Below, one piece after another: positions 1 to 6,948 of a stretch of 9,000 nt of DNA. Source of the DNA: Actinomycetota bacterium. GTDB taxonomy: Bacteria; Actinomycetota; Actinomycetes; Nanopelagicales; Nanopelagicaceae. Where the stretch lies: NCBI GenBank assembly GCA_009704555.1, contig WLDY01000019.1:1-9000 (forward strand). The letters are read 5' to 3'. The notes beneath the pieces were generated by a model that ran no database searches, was not told the DNA's origin, and worked only from the letters and a program-made list of their open reading frames with translations. Within the stretch, counting starts at the first letter, position 1. Each line of letters starts with the position of its first letter. The translations under genes were made by a program, and so were the position numbers.

Positions 1-244
1 AACGCGGAGAAGTTGGTCCACAAGGACCAGTCGGATCACCGGGATTGCAAGGACTACCAGGTGTATCCGGTGCACCCGGAGCAACTGGAGCGCAAGGAGA
101 ACGCGGAGAAGTTGGACCACAAGGACCAACCGGTCCACAAGGACCAACCGGTCCACAAGGACCAACCGGTCCACAAGGACCAACCGGTCCACAAGGGATA
201 CAAGGTGTAGCGGGTGCACCCGGAGCAACTGGAGCGCAAGGAGA
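1..244 (+). repeat. Longer dispersed duplications in the collagen stalk
   Basis: A 32-bp stretch at 69-100 recurs exactly at 213-244 (offset 144 bp, 48 codons). A 29-bp stretch at 1-29 recurs at 100-128 with one mismatch (offset 99 bp, 33 codons). Both offsets keep the reading frame. The stalk therefore seems to have grown by duplication of larger modules as well as by 18-bp slippage. Confidence 0.85.
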
Positions 245-791
245 GCCAGGAATTCAGGGCGTGCAAGGAATTCAGGGCGTGCAAGGAATTCAGGGCGTAC
301 AAGGCATACCGGGGGGCTTTGGGGCATATGGGAGTTTCTACGACACGTCGACAACGACTTTAGTTACAAACATCGCAACGGTTATTCCATTGAATACGGT
401 CGACTTCTCAAGTGGGGTGTCGGTCATCGACAACTACAAGATATCGATGAGTCAGTCGGGAAAGTACAACATCGCCTTCTCTACCCAGCTTCGCAATAGA
501 TCGAACGGAACTCGAATCGTCACAATCTGGTTGAGCAAGAACGGTGTCGCCCCTGCGAACTGGATCCCAGAGAGTGCCACCGATATCTACATCGGAAGGG
601 ACACTGATACGGAACGGATCGTCGCGGCCTGGAACTTCTTCGTCAATGCAAGCTCGAGTGACTACTTTGCTCTGATGATTGTCGCCAATGGGGACAGCGT
701 CGACGCCTATGGTGGGACGAGTGCCAACTTGTTGCCTGCAGGTATCCCACAGATCCCATCCACAATCCTCACGGTGAATCAGGTCGGATGA
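1..791 (+). CDS. Collagen-like repeat protein with C-terminal head domain, 5' partial
   Basis: The frame is open from the left edge (first whole codon at base 3), so the true start and any signal peptide or anchor lie outside the window. Bases 6-338 encode 37 consecutive Gly-X-Y triplets without a break, dominated by GPT, GPQ, GIQ and GVQ. This is the signature of a collagen triple helix; proline at X and threonine or glutamine at Y are common in bacterial and phage collagens. The remaining 150 residues, beginning YDTSTTT, are not repetitive. They alternate short hydrophobic strands with polar turns (KYNIAFSTQLRN, TIWLSKNG, AAWNFFVNASSSDYFALM). This resembles the trimeric beta-sandwich (C1q/TNF-like) heads that follow collagen stalks in phage fibres, giant-virus proteins and some bacterial surface proteins. 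That match is from memory. A surface-exposed or fibre-like trimeric adhesin is the likely role; the ligand is unknown. The gene converges on the tad operon and need not belong to it. Confidence 0.85.
   Translation, partial: RGEVGPQGPVGSPGLQGLPGVSGAPGATGAQGERGEVGPQGPTGPQGPTGPQGPTGPQGPTGPQGIQGVAGAPGATGAQGEPGIQGVQGIQGVQGIQGVQGIPGGFGAYGSFYDTSTTTLVTNIATVIPLNTVDFSSGVSVIDNYKISMSQSGKYNIAFSTQLRNRSNGTRIVTIWLSKNGVAPANWIPESATDIYIGRDTDTERIVAAWNFFVNASSSDYFALMIVANGDSVDAYGGTSANLLPAGIPQIPSTILTVNQVG
123..194 (+). repeat. Four perfect 18-bp tandem repeats in collagen region
   Basis: The unit GGACCAACCGGTCCACAA occurs four times head to tail without a mismatch (123-140, 141-158, 159-176, 177-194), encoding Gly-Pro-Thr-Gly-Pro-Gln each time. 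Partial copies flank it on the left (around 15-29 and 114-122). Each unit contains GGACC and GGTCC around AACC, so every copy can form a small hairpin. Because 18 is a multiple of three, gain or loss of units lengthens or shortens the stalk without breaking the frame. Confidence 0.95.
249..302 (+). repeat. Three 18-bp tandem repeats encoding GIQGVQ
   Basis: The unit GGAATTCAGGGCGTGCAA is present at 249-266 and 267-284. A third copy at 285-302 has a single G-to-A change (GTGCAA to GTACAA). Each encodes Gly-Ile-Gln-Gly-Val-Gln. This array differs in sequence from the GPTGPQ array at 123-194, so the stalk has expanded from at least two separate seed units. Confidence 0.95.
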
Positions 792-820
792 TCGCGTGGG
801 ATCAGGGATGGTCTGCGATC
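790..820. terminator. Weak inverted repeat between convergent genes
   Basis: GATCGC at 790-795 can pair with GCGATC at 815-820 (plus one G-T pair), giving a stem of 6-7 bp with a loop of about 17 nt in the 28-bp gap between the collagen-like gene and the prepilin peptidase gene. It overlaps the end of the collagen stop codon and is followed by no T-tract on either strand. It could be a weak bidirectional termination structure, but chance is a fair explanation, since GATC is very common in the neighbouring DNA. Confidence 0.2.
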
Positions 821-1287
821 TAGACGAATAGCCCGAGAGCAACGATGACAAGACCCATCGACATGAAAGGTGCGAAAGGAATCAGTCGATCTAGAGGTCG
901 CCTCGTGATCAGTAGCGTCAGTGAGAAGAGCGAGGATATGAAGAATGCAATGGCCAACCCGATCAAGCCTGATGGAAATGAGATCCACGAGAGTGTGGCG
1001 CCGATGAGTCCAGCGAACTTCACATCTCCCATCCCTAGTCCGCTTGGTCGGACCAGATGAATCATGAAGAAGATCACGGTCGAAAGGAGACCTCCTCCGA
1101 GTGCCGACAGGAGGCGATCCATCTCTCCGAGGTAGAGCGCCGCACCGGACATAGTCGTGACGGTGACGAGTAAGCCGATAGCGAGGATCCGATTGGGAAT
1201 TCGCATCTCCTTGAGATCGACCATCGATAGGTAGATGGCGAAGCAGGAAGCAATGGCGACCGGAAGCGCCTCGATGAACCCCATCAT
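820..1287 (-). CDS. tadV: TadV/CpaA-type prepilin peptidase
   Basis: A 155-residue polytopic membrane protein of the A24 aspartic peptidase family. It cleaves the leader of Flp prepilin and of the TadE-like pseudopilin at the inner face of the membrane. The two catalytic aspartates are visible: D24 in VDLKEMRIPN and D88 in the GxGD motif GMGDVK (residues 85-90). Hydrophobic segments lie at about 6-22, 34-53, 61-79, 92-120 and 133-155. Its length suits TadV, which lacks the N-terminal methylase domain of the longer PilD proteins. The ATG at 1287 overlaps the TadC stop by 4 bp (ATGA). A second ATG follows at once, so the start is uncertain by one codon. No strong ribosome binding site is seen, so coupling to TadC translation is likely. 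It is the last tad gene here and stops with TAG. Confidence 0.93.
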   Translation of the reverse strand: MMGFIEALPVAIASCFAIYLSMVDLKEMRIPNRILAIGLLVTVTTMSGAALYLGEMDRLLSALGGGLLSTVIFFMIHLVRPSGLGMGDVKFAGLIGATLSWISFPSGLIGLAIAFFISSLFSLTLLITRRPLDRLIPFAPFMSMGLVIVALGLFV

Positions 1288-2171
1288 CCGAAAGATTGCA
1301 GGATGGAGACAACGGCGGGGCCCAACACGATGATCAGGAGCGCAGGCATCATGAAGAGCATGATTGGAGCGAGAATCTTCACCGGCAGTTTCTGCGCCTG
1401 TTCGCGAGCCTTCTCGTGTCGGATGACTCGCATCCGTCGCGATTGTTCTTCGAGGATCTTGGCCATCGGGACACCGAGTCGATCAACTTGGAGGACCGAA
1501 TTCACGAACTCGGTCAATGCTGGGACGTCGAGACGCTCGGCCATGTCCATGAGAGCATCCGTCCGACTCCTGCCAACCTTCATCTCGCCCAGGACACGAC
1601 TGAACTCCTGACTCAACGGATTCTCACTTGAGTTTGCGATCCGTTGCATACCAGCGTGAAATCCAATTCCTGCCGTGACACACATTCCCAAGAGATCGAT
1701 CGTCTCCGGAAGCACACGCTCGATGGCGACGACCCGTGCCTTCGCTCTATCGATGACCACTGCATCGAGCACGAAGAACGCGACCACCGGCAGCGAGAGC
1801 AAGATCGGTCGTGAGAGCTCGGTGATTTGGATCAAGAAGAGAGTCGCGATGAGACCCGCTATCAAGAGGGATACCTTCTGCGAGACCCACTTCTGGTATT
1901 CCTCCTCCTGCCAGATACCTGCCCGACCAAGTGTCTTCCGTAGCCAAGAGCCGTAGTTGGAATCGATGATCCTTTGGACCAGTGGTGAACGAGATGGAGC
2001 AACCGAAGCCGTGATCACATCAGGTCTTCCACTGCGATGCACGAGATCAATCGAGCGCAAGAGCTGTCGATTGCTTCGCATCCTCATCCTTGCAAGAAGG
2101 AATCGGAGTGTGATCAGGGCCAGTGCGGCGTAACCGAGGCTTATGAGGATCAGCAACGTCGACTCGTTCAT
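1284..2171 (-). CDS. tadC: TadC, Tad pilus inner-membrane platform protein
   Basis: A 295-residue protein of the type II secretion F (GspF/T2SF) family. With TadB it forms the cytoplasmic-membrane platform on which CpaF acts to add pilin subunits. Hydrophobic segments lie at about 4-24, 99-117, 122-142 and 267-290. The T2SF domain covers about 153-280, with LPETIDLLGMCVTAGIGFHAGM and, further on, LGVPMAKILEEQSRRMR. The layout of one N-terminal helix, a pair in the middle and a C-terminal helix is usual for TadC. The ATG at 2171 overlaps the TadB stop (ATGA), and AAGGA lies about 7 bases upstream as a ribosome binding site. The next gene, the prepilin peptidase, overlaps by 4 bp. I saw nothing missing or broken. 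Confidence 0.92.
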   Translation of the reverse strand: MNESTLLILISLGYAALALITLRFLLARMRMRSNRQLLRSIDLVHRSGRPDVITASVAPSRSPLVQRIIDSNYGSWLRKTLGRAGIWQEEEYQKWVSQKVSLLIAGLIATLFLIQITELSRPILLSLPVVAFFVLDAVVIDRAKARVVAIERVLPETIDLLGMCVTAGIGFHAGMQRIANSSENPLSQEFSRVLGEMKVGRSRTDALMDMAERLDVPALTEFVNSVLQVDRLGVPMAKILEEQSRRMRVIRHEKAREQAQKLPVKILAPIMLFMMPALLIIVLGPAVVSILQSFG

Positions 2172-3721
2172 GCTTCGATCCTTGTCAGTCGACGGATCCA
2201 GACCCAGGAGAGGGACATCAGGACCACGATGACGGCGACCATCATCTGACCGATCGTCTCCTCCCAGAAGAGTGAGACGAAACTTGGTCTCGTGATAAGT
2301 AGGAATGTGAAGATAGCGAGTGGAAGCAGCATCAAGATGTAAGAGGAGATGCGCCCCTCAGCAGAGAGTGTCTTCACCTCTTGCCTGAGATTCGCTCGGG
2401 ACTCAATCGTCTCAGCGCTAGTCTGAAGGATCTTCGCAAGACTGCCTCCGACCTCGCGTTGAACTGAGAAGGCGAAGACGACCCAACGCAGGTCCTCACT
2501 CCTCATCCGTTCCGCCACATCGCCGAAGGCTTGCTCAACCGGAGCCCCCATCTGGATCTCCGAGAGGGCACGTCGGAACTCACGTGCAACTTGGGTCTTG
2601 CTCTCCGCTGAGAAGGTATTGAGGGCCTGCAGGAAGCTCAAACCTGCCGTGAGACTCGATGCAAGGAGTTTCATTGCCCCAGGTAGCTCCCGCTCGAATT
2701 CCTCACGAGCTCGATTCTCTGCATTCTGGACCAAGAACTTGAGTGTGAGAACGAGGATTGCACTGACAAGGAAGATCGAGAGTGGTGCATTTATTCCGAT
2801 GACCATGAGCGCAGAGAAGATCGCGACGAAGAGTGCGGTGAGGAGTAATTCCCTTGGTCCTCCACCACGGACTCTCGGAAGGATCTGCGAGGTGTCACCG
2901 ATGAATCTTCCGATCGGCGAGATGAGTCGATCGAGTAACGTCACCGAGCGAAGATCCTCGATATTCTCGAGATGGTATTCGTCGAGCACCTCGCTCCAGG
3001 AATTCAGTAGGTGTTCTTTCTTTCTCCACCTTCTCATGAGAGTGAGGAGCGAGAAGGAGAGTAGGCCAGTCGCGCTCGCTATGAGGATGACCAAGGGATC
3101 TGAAGTGGAATTCGAATCGAAACTCGAGTCCGAAATCGAATCACGATGGACCTCACTGACGACCGCCTCGAGCGTCCCCACGAGTTGATCCGCATCACCC
3201 ACATCGAAGACCCCACCCGAATTTGAGAGAGCGATAGAACGGAGAACCTCTTCATCATCCGCTCGAGGTTGATAGGCGATGATGTTGATCGATACATCAA
3301 GGGCAGCAAGTCGAGAGATGAGATCAGCGGGCGAAATCAGGCTTCGCGAGTCTTGCCCATCAGTGATGATGATGAGCGGAGCATCGAGTTGATCGGAGCG
3401 TTGCCCGAGCTCCAAGATCGAGTCGTAGAGGGCTGTGTATCCCCGACTCTCGACCGTTGAGAAGAGCGTCGAGGGACCTACTCGAGTGATCGTCCTGGCG
3501 AATGTGTAGACCTCCAACTGGCGCCGTTGACCGAGACGGGAGACCAGTGTCTCTGCAGCATCGATTGCCTCCTCAAGGGCGGCCCCTTCCATCGATCCAC
3601 TCGTATCGACTCCGATCACGATCGATTCAGGAGTTGTTGCTTGCGCAAAGTTTGGTGAAGTGATGACGGCGCTGAGAGTGAGAGTGAGGAGCGAGATGAC
3701 GATCCTGCGATTTCTTCCCAT
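2168..3721 (-). CDS. tadB: VWA domain fused to TadB platform protein
   Basis: A 517-residue protein with two joined parts. Residues 1-28 look like a signal peptide (RNRR, a hydrophobic stretch, then a likely cut after FAQA). A von Willebrand A domain follows at about 32-190. Its metal-ion site (MIDAS) is complete: D39, S41 and S43 in DTSGSMEG, T96 in GYTALYD and D121 in IITDGQD. A Ser/Asp-rich linker (about 195-208) leads to a membrane helix at 208-230 with basic residues after it (MRRWRKK). Paired helices lie at about 290-332, the cytoplasmic T2SF domain at about 345-455, and two C-terminal helices at 460-480 and 488-510. The VWA part should therefore face outward while the TadB part serves as motor platform. 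TadB alone is usually about 300 residues, so the extra 200 or more are the VWA module. The ATG at 3721 shares one base with the CpaF stop (TGATG), with GAGG just upstream. One continuous frame runs through both parts with no sign of a sequencing join. Confidence 0.93.
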   Translation of the reverse strand: MGRNRRIVISLLTLTLSAVITSPNFAQATTPESIVIGVDTSGSMEGAALEEAIDAAETLVSRLGQRRQLEVYTFARTITRVGPSTLFSTVESRGYTALYDSILELGQRSDQLDAPLIIITDGQDSRSLISPADLISRLAALDVSINIIAYQPRADDEEVLRSIALSNSGGVFDVGDADQLVGTLEAVVSEVHRDSISDSSFDSNSTSDPLVILIASATGLLSFSLLTLMRRWRKKEHLLNSWSEVLDEYHLENIEDLRSVTLLDRLISPIGRFIGDTSQILPRVRGGGPRELLLTALFVAIFSALMVIGINAPLSIFLVSAILVLTLKFLVQNAENRAREEFERELPGAMKLLASSLTAGLSFLQALNTFSAESKTQVAREFRRALSEIQMGAPVEQAFGDVAERMRSEDLRWVVFAFSVQREVGGSLAKILQTSAETIESRANLRQEVKTLSAEGRISSYILMLLPLAIFTFLLITRPSFVSLFWEETIGQMMVAVIVVLMSLSWVWIRRLTRIEA

Positions 3722-5043
3722 CAGAAGCCTCGTGGAATCGGGACATCGCGAAGTTCGAATTTGGTACGACGATTGAGCGGAAGTCCGGTCGACTTGAGCG
3801 CACCGATCTCCTCATCTCCTTCTTGATCGGAGATCTCGAATCGGAAGACTTCCTGCAGTTGGATACTCTCTTGATCGATCCCAGTAACTTCAGAGATGGC
3901 TGTCACTCGTCGACTCCCGTCGCGAAGGCGAGCCTGGTGGAGGATGAGATCGAGCGCTTCCACTACCTGTTCGCGGATCGCTCGGATCGGTAGATCCACG
4001 CCAGCCATCATCACGAGATTCTCGAGACGGATCAGAGCATCTCTAGGAGAGTTGGCATGGAGAGTGGTGAGCGAACCGTCATGACCGGTGTTCATCGCCT
4101 GGAGCATGTCGAGCGCTGCGCCATCGCGCACCTCGCCGACGACGATCCGATCTGGACGCATGCGCAGTGAGTTGCGCACCAGGTCGCGCACGGAGACGAG
4201 ACCTTTGCCCTCGATGTTGAAGGGTCGTGACTCAAGGCGGATGACATGCGGTTGATGGAGTTGAAGCTCAGCGGCATCTTCGACGGTGATGATCCGCTCG
4301 TCCTCTGGGATGAACGAGGAGAGCACGTTGAGCGTCGTGGTCTTACCGGACCCAGTCCCTCCCGAGATGAGGATGTTCAATCGCGCCCGGATGCAGGCGT
4401 CGAGGAACTCGATTGCCTCCTCACTCACAGTCCGAAACTCCACGAGATCGTCCGCGGTCAGCGGTTCAGGTGAGAACTTTCGGATCGTCAGGGTTGCGCC
4501 ATCAATCGATATTGGTGGGACCACAGCATTGACTCGACTGCCATCAGGAAGGCGAGCGTCGACGAGTGGACTTGCTTCGTCGATCCGTCTTCCCACATTG
4601 GCGACGATCCGCTCGATCGTCCTTCGCAGGTGCTCCTCCGACGAATAGGAGAGCGATGACCTGTGGATCCGTCCCTCCTCTTCGTAGTAGATGGTGTCGA
4701 ATCGATTGACCATGATCTCAGTGACTTTGGGACTACGTAGGAGTTGTTGGATCGGACCTATTCCGAGGACTTCATCGACGACCTCTTGGACAAGAGCGGC
4801 ACGATTGAGACTTGATATCGACCTTCCGTCGGATTCGATCTCATCGGAGACGGACTCATAGACCATCTTCTCCAACTGCGTCGGATCGAGCTCTCCTGCG
4901 TAGAGCCGTTGCCCTAGACGATCGAGGAGCCGTCGATGGATGGAATCCTTCAGTTGCAACCCGCTTGGCTCATCCGCGAAGGAGTCACCGATTGCTGCAC
5001 CGAGTGTGGAGGTGCTCTGCTCGTATCTGCTCCGCTCGCTCAT
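3721..5043 (-). CDS. cpaF: CpaF/TadA, Tad pilus motor ATPase
   Basis: A 440-residue secretion ATPase (GspE/VirB11 superfamily, CpaF branch), a cytoplasmic hexamer that powers pilus assembly and, in some Tad systems, retraction. Visible motifs: Walker A GGTGSGKTT (228-236, K234); Asp box ITVEDAAEL (acidic residues 255-256); atypical Walker B IVVGEVRDG (E304); His box GHDGSLTTLHAN (H321, H329). The N-terminal domain (about 30-210) has the usual CpaF features, with PLVDARLPDGSRVNAVVPP near 159-177. The length is normal for the family. The ATG at 5043 overlaps the CpaE stop by 4 bp (ATGA) and GAGG lies about 10 bases upstream. It sits between the positioning ATPase and the platform genes, the standard tad order. 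All key residues are present, so it should be active. Confidence 0.96.
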   Translation of the reverse strand: MSERSRYEQSTSTLGAAIGDSFADEPSGLQLKDSIHRRLLDRLGQRLYAGELDPTQLEKMVYESVSDEIESDGRSISSLNRAALVQEVVDEVLGIGPIQQLLRSPKVTEIMVNRFDTIYYEEEGRIHRSSLSYSSEEHLRRTIERIVANVGRRIDEASPLVDARLPDGSRVNAVVPPISIDGATLTIRKFSPEPLTADDLVEFRTVSEEAIEFLDACIRARLNILISGGTGSGKTTTLNVLSSFIPEDERIITVEDAAELQLHQPHVIRLESRPFNIEGKGLVSVRDLVRNSLRMRPDRIVVGEVRDGAALDMLQAMNTGHDGSLTTLHANSPRDALIRLENLVMMAGVDLPIRAIREQVVEALDLILHQARLRDGSRRVTAISEVTGIDQESIQLQEVFRFEISDQEGDEEIGALKSTGLPLNRRTKFELRDVPIPRGF

Positions 5044-6197
5044 GCGACGCTTGCCTCGGTGATATCTACGAGGTAGCGATCCACTTCGCGAGCAAGTTCT
5101 TGGATCGCCTTACTGACCGCACTGCTCGGATATGCATCGACGATGAGCTCACCTCTGTTTGCAGCGAGTGAGACCTTGGTACTCGAAGGAATACGCACCC
5201 TTATCGTCTCACCGATCAAATCTTCGACATCATCTGAGTCGATCCCCACTTTGAGATCAGCATGATTGAGTAACAACATCCGTCGAGCGCTTGATAGGCC
5301 GAGCGCATCGAGAGCGGAGATGGTCAACTTGATGTTCTTGATCGCCGACATGTCCAAGGTAGTGATGAGTATCGCGAGGTCGCTCTCCTGCAGGGTGCGA
5401 ACCATCACTTCGCTCAAGGTCGGTGCAGTATCGATGACGATGAAGTCATAGTGATTCTGCAAAGTCGAGATCAACCTCGAGACGAACTCTGACGAGATAC
5501 GTTCGATGTCGACTGGACTGATGGGGGCGAGCAGAACGTCGAATCGACCTTGATAGGCAAGGAGATTCTCGAGTATCCGGTCGGCATCGATCGGTCCGTC
5601 CGTCTCGAGGGTCTGTGAGATCGTCTTCGTCGGGTTCATCCGAAGCGAGGTCCCAACGTCTCCGAATTGGAGATCGAGATCGAGGAGACAGACTCTTCTA
5701 TCTCTGTCGCCATCTCTGTCGTGAGTCAAGACCGAAGCGAGATTGGTCGCAATCGTGGTCTTACCGCAGCCACCCTTCGCTGAATAGACGGTGATCACGC
5801 GGCCCCTGATTCGCTCGGTCTCCTCATGGTTGGCGATTGATTGGATCCGCTCGCTGACGTTCTCGCATCTTTGGACAGCGTTCATCAATGCCGTCGCGTC
5901 CTGACTATCGATCACATCTTTGATCCCAGATTCAAGAGAGGCCGTAAGGGTCTGCACATCGATCTTGTTCCTAACCAAGATGACATTGACCAACGGCCGA
6001 TCGATCCGAAGTTCTGCGGCGAGCGAGTATGCGATCTCTCCCTTGACTGACGGCGCTATCACTATGACATGTGTCGCGGGTTCCTCCTCCAAGGATGCGA
6101 TCAGCGAGTTGCGAGTGTTCACTCTCTTCGCACTGGCGCCCAGGATCGTCTTGATCCGAGCGAATTCATCGACTTTGTCGCTGTAGATGAGATACAT
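5040..6197 (-). CDS. cpaE: CpaE/TadZ, MinD-like localisation ATPase
   Basis: A 385-residue protein of the CpaE/TadZ family, which places the Tad machine in the cell. Residues 1-115 form a receiver-like domain (MYLIYSD, HVIVIAPS, GIKDVID); a canonical phosphorylatable aspartate is not obvious, as is usual in TadZ. The ATPase part begins near 132. The deviant Walker A is KGGCGKTT (141-148, with signature lysine K141 and P-loop K146). Walker A' is LLDLDLQFGD (D173, D175) and Walker B is FIVIDTAP (D256). All are complete, so unlike some degenerate TadZ proteins this one should bind and hydrolyse ATP. A charged stretch, HDRDGDRDRR (159-168), lies just before Walker A' and comes from a 12-bp partial duplication. 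The ATG at 6197 follows the CpaB stop after 3 bp. The gene overlaps cpaF by 4 bp. Confidence 0.93.
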   Translation of the reverse strand: MYLIYSDKVDEFARIKTILGASAKRVNTRNSLIASLEEEPATHVIVIAPSVKGEIAYSLAAELRIDRPLVNVILVRNKIDVQTLTASLESGIKDVIDSQDATALMNAVQRCENVSERIQSIANHEETERIRGRVITVYSAKGGCGKTTIATNLASVLTHDRDGDRDRRVCLLDLDLQFGDVGTSLRMNPTKTISQTLETDGPIDADRILENLLAYQGRFDVLLAPISPVDIERISSEFVSRLISTLQNHYDFIVIDTAPTLSEVMVRTLQESDLAILITTLDMSAIKNIKLTISALDALGLSSARRMLLLNHADLKVGIDSDDVEDLIGETIRVRIPSSTKVSLAANRGELIVDAYPSSAVSKAIQELAREVDRYLVDITEASVA

Positions 6198-6200
6198 GTG

Positions 6201-6938
6201 TCAATTCCCAGTAGGTGAAGCGTCATCGGACTCTTGGGCATCGCGGATCACCGTGAGTGGATCATTTGCATGTGCCAAGGCCAGCGTGAGCTGCGCTGAC
6301 TTTGAGGCGAGAATCAAGCGTTTGGCATCGCCGGCAGGCAGCGCGACGGTGACGAGAGGGGAGGAGATGGGTGTCGCGGTCGTGAGATTGACATCCGTCT
6401 CGTCTCCAATCCCGATGACAAGGACATCAGGGAGAAGGACGCTCGTAGTGGAATTCCCAGAGTTGGTACTGGTGGTCGTGAAGATGACGACACGGGATCC
6501 AGGAAGGACGAAGTTGCCAACGCGAGAGACGTCATCGATCGCCACTGTGACCGCCAACATCCCGCGTGGTATCGCCAAGCCGACATCCTGACGGACCCCT
6601 GAGGCGAAGAAGGAGGAGACCATGATCTGACCGGGAAGCAGAGGCCCTTTGGTCTTGAGGCTCTCATCGACGGCGGAGTTCGGGAGAACTGCATTGGAAG
6701 GGATGGCCCCTTGTGGAAGGTTCTTGATCTCGAAGAGTCCGTTGTTCATGATCTCGCCATAGCTGGTGCCAAGCGGAATCTCACTCTTTGCCACCAGGAC
6801 GGGTGTGAGTTCATTCCGCGCCTCCATCCCGGATTGATAACTGACGAGATAGAGATAGGTGCCTACCCCTAACAGGATTGAGAGGATGAGAACCGCTGTC
6901 GCTTGAGTGCGAAGGCTTCGGAGAAATCGGATCTTCAT
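6201..6938 (-). CDS. cpaB: CpaB/RcpC-like SAF-domain pilus assembly protein
   Basis: A 245-residue protein with an N-terminal membrane helix (about 12-33) after a basic start (MKIRFLRSLR). A SAF domain follows at about 45-110 (TPVLVAKSEIPLGT, LPQGAIPSN, GPLLPGQIMVSSFF), then an RcpC/CpaB-type region at about 118-225 (GLAIPRGMLAVTVAIDDV, GNFVLPGSRVVIFTT). The bulk should lie outside the cytoplasmic membrane. In diderm Tad systems CpaB works next to the CpaC secretin. Here no secretin gene follows and cpaE comes directly after, as in monoderm tad loci, where CpaB may interact with the cell wall or guide the fibre. That role is an inference. The ATG at 6938 lies 10 bp after the TadG-like stop, with AAAGGTAA as ribosome binding site. 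The C-terminus is acidic and slightly shorter than in many CpaB proteins. Confidence 0.88.
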   Translation of the reverse strand: MKIRFLRSLRTQATAVLILSILLGVGTYLYLVSYQSGMEARNELTPVLVAKSEIPLGTSYGEIMNNGLFEIKNLPQGAIPSNAVLPNSAVDESLKTKGPLLPGQIMVSSFFASGVRQDVGLAIPRGMLAVTVAIDDVSRVGNFVLPGSRVVIFTTTSTNSGNSTTSVLLPDVLVIGIGDETDVNLTTATPISSPLVTVALPAGDAKRLILASKSAQLTLALAHANDPLTVIRDAQESDDASPTGN

Positions 6939-6948
6939 CAGTTACCTT

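Noticed and set aside
13..210. Plus-strand open frame of 65 codons with repeated HKDQPV
   Set aside because: It is the second frame of the collagen repeats; the Gly-X-Y frame explains the sequence.
123..302. CRISPR array
   Set aside because: The repeats are directly adjacent with no spacers and encode collagen triplets in frame.
408..851. Minus-strand open frame of 147 codons opposite the collagen head domain
   Set aside because: No family features, overlaps the clear plus-strand gene and runs into the prepilin peptidase end.
779..1312. Minus-strand open frame of 177 codons over the prepilin peptidase
   Set aside because: Arg/His-rich and without motifs; the overlapping frame carries both catalytic aspartates and the ATGA coupling to tadC.
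2598..3188. Plus-strand open frame of 196 codons
   Set aside because: Antisense to the VWA-TadB gene, Ser/Arg-rich, with no ribosome binding site or domain recognised.
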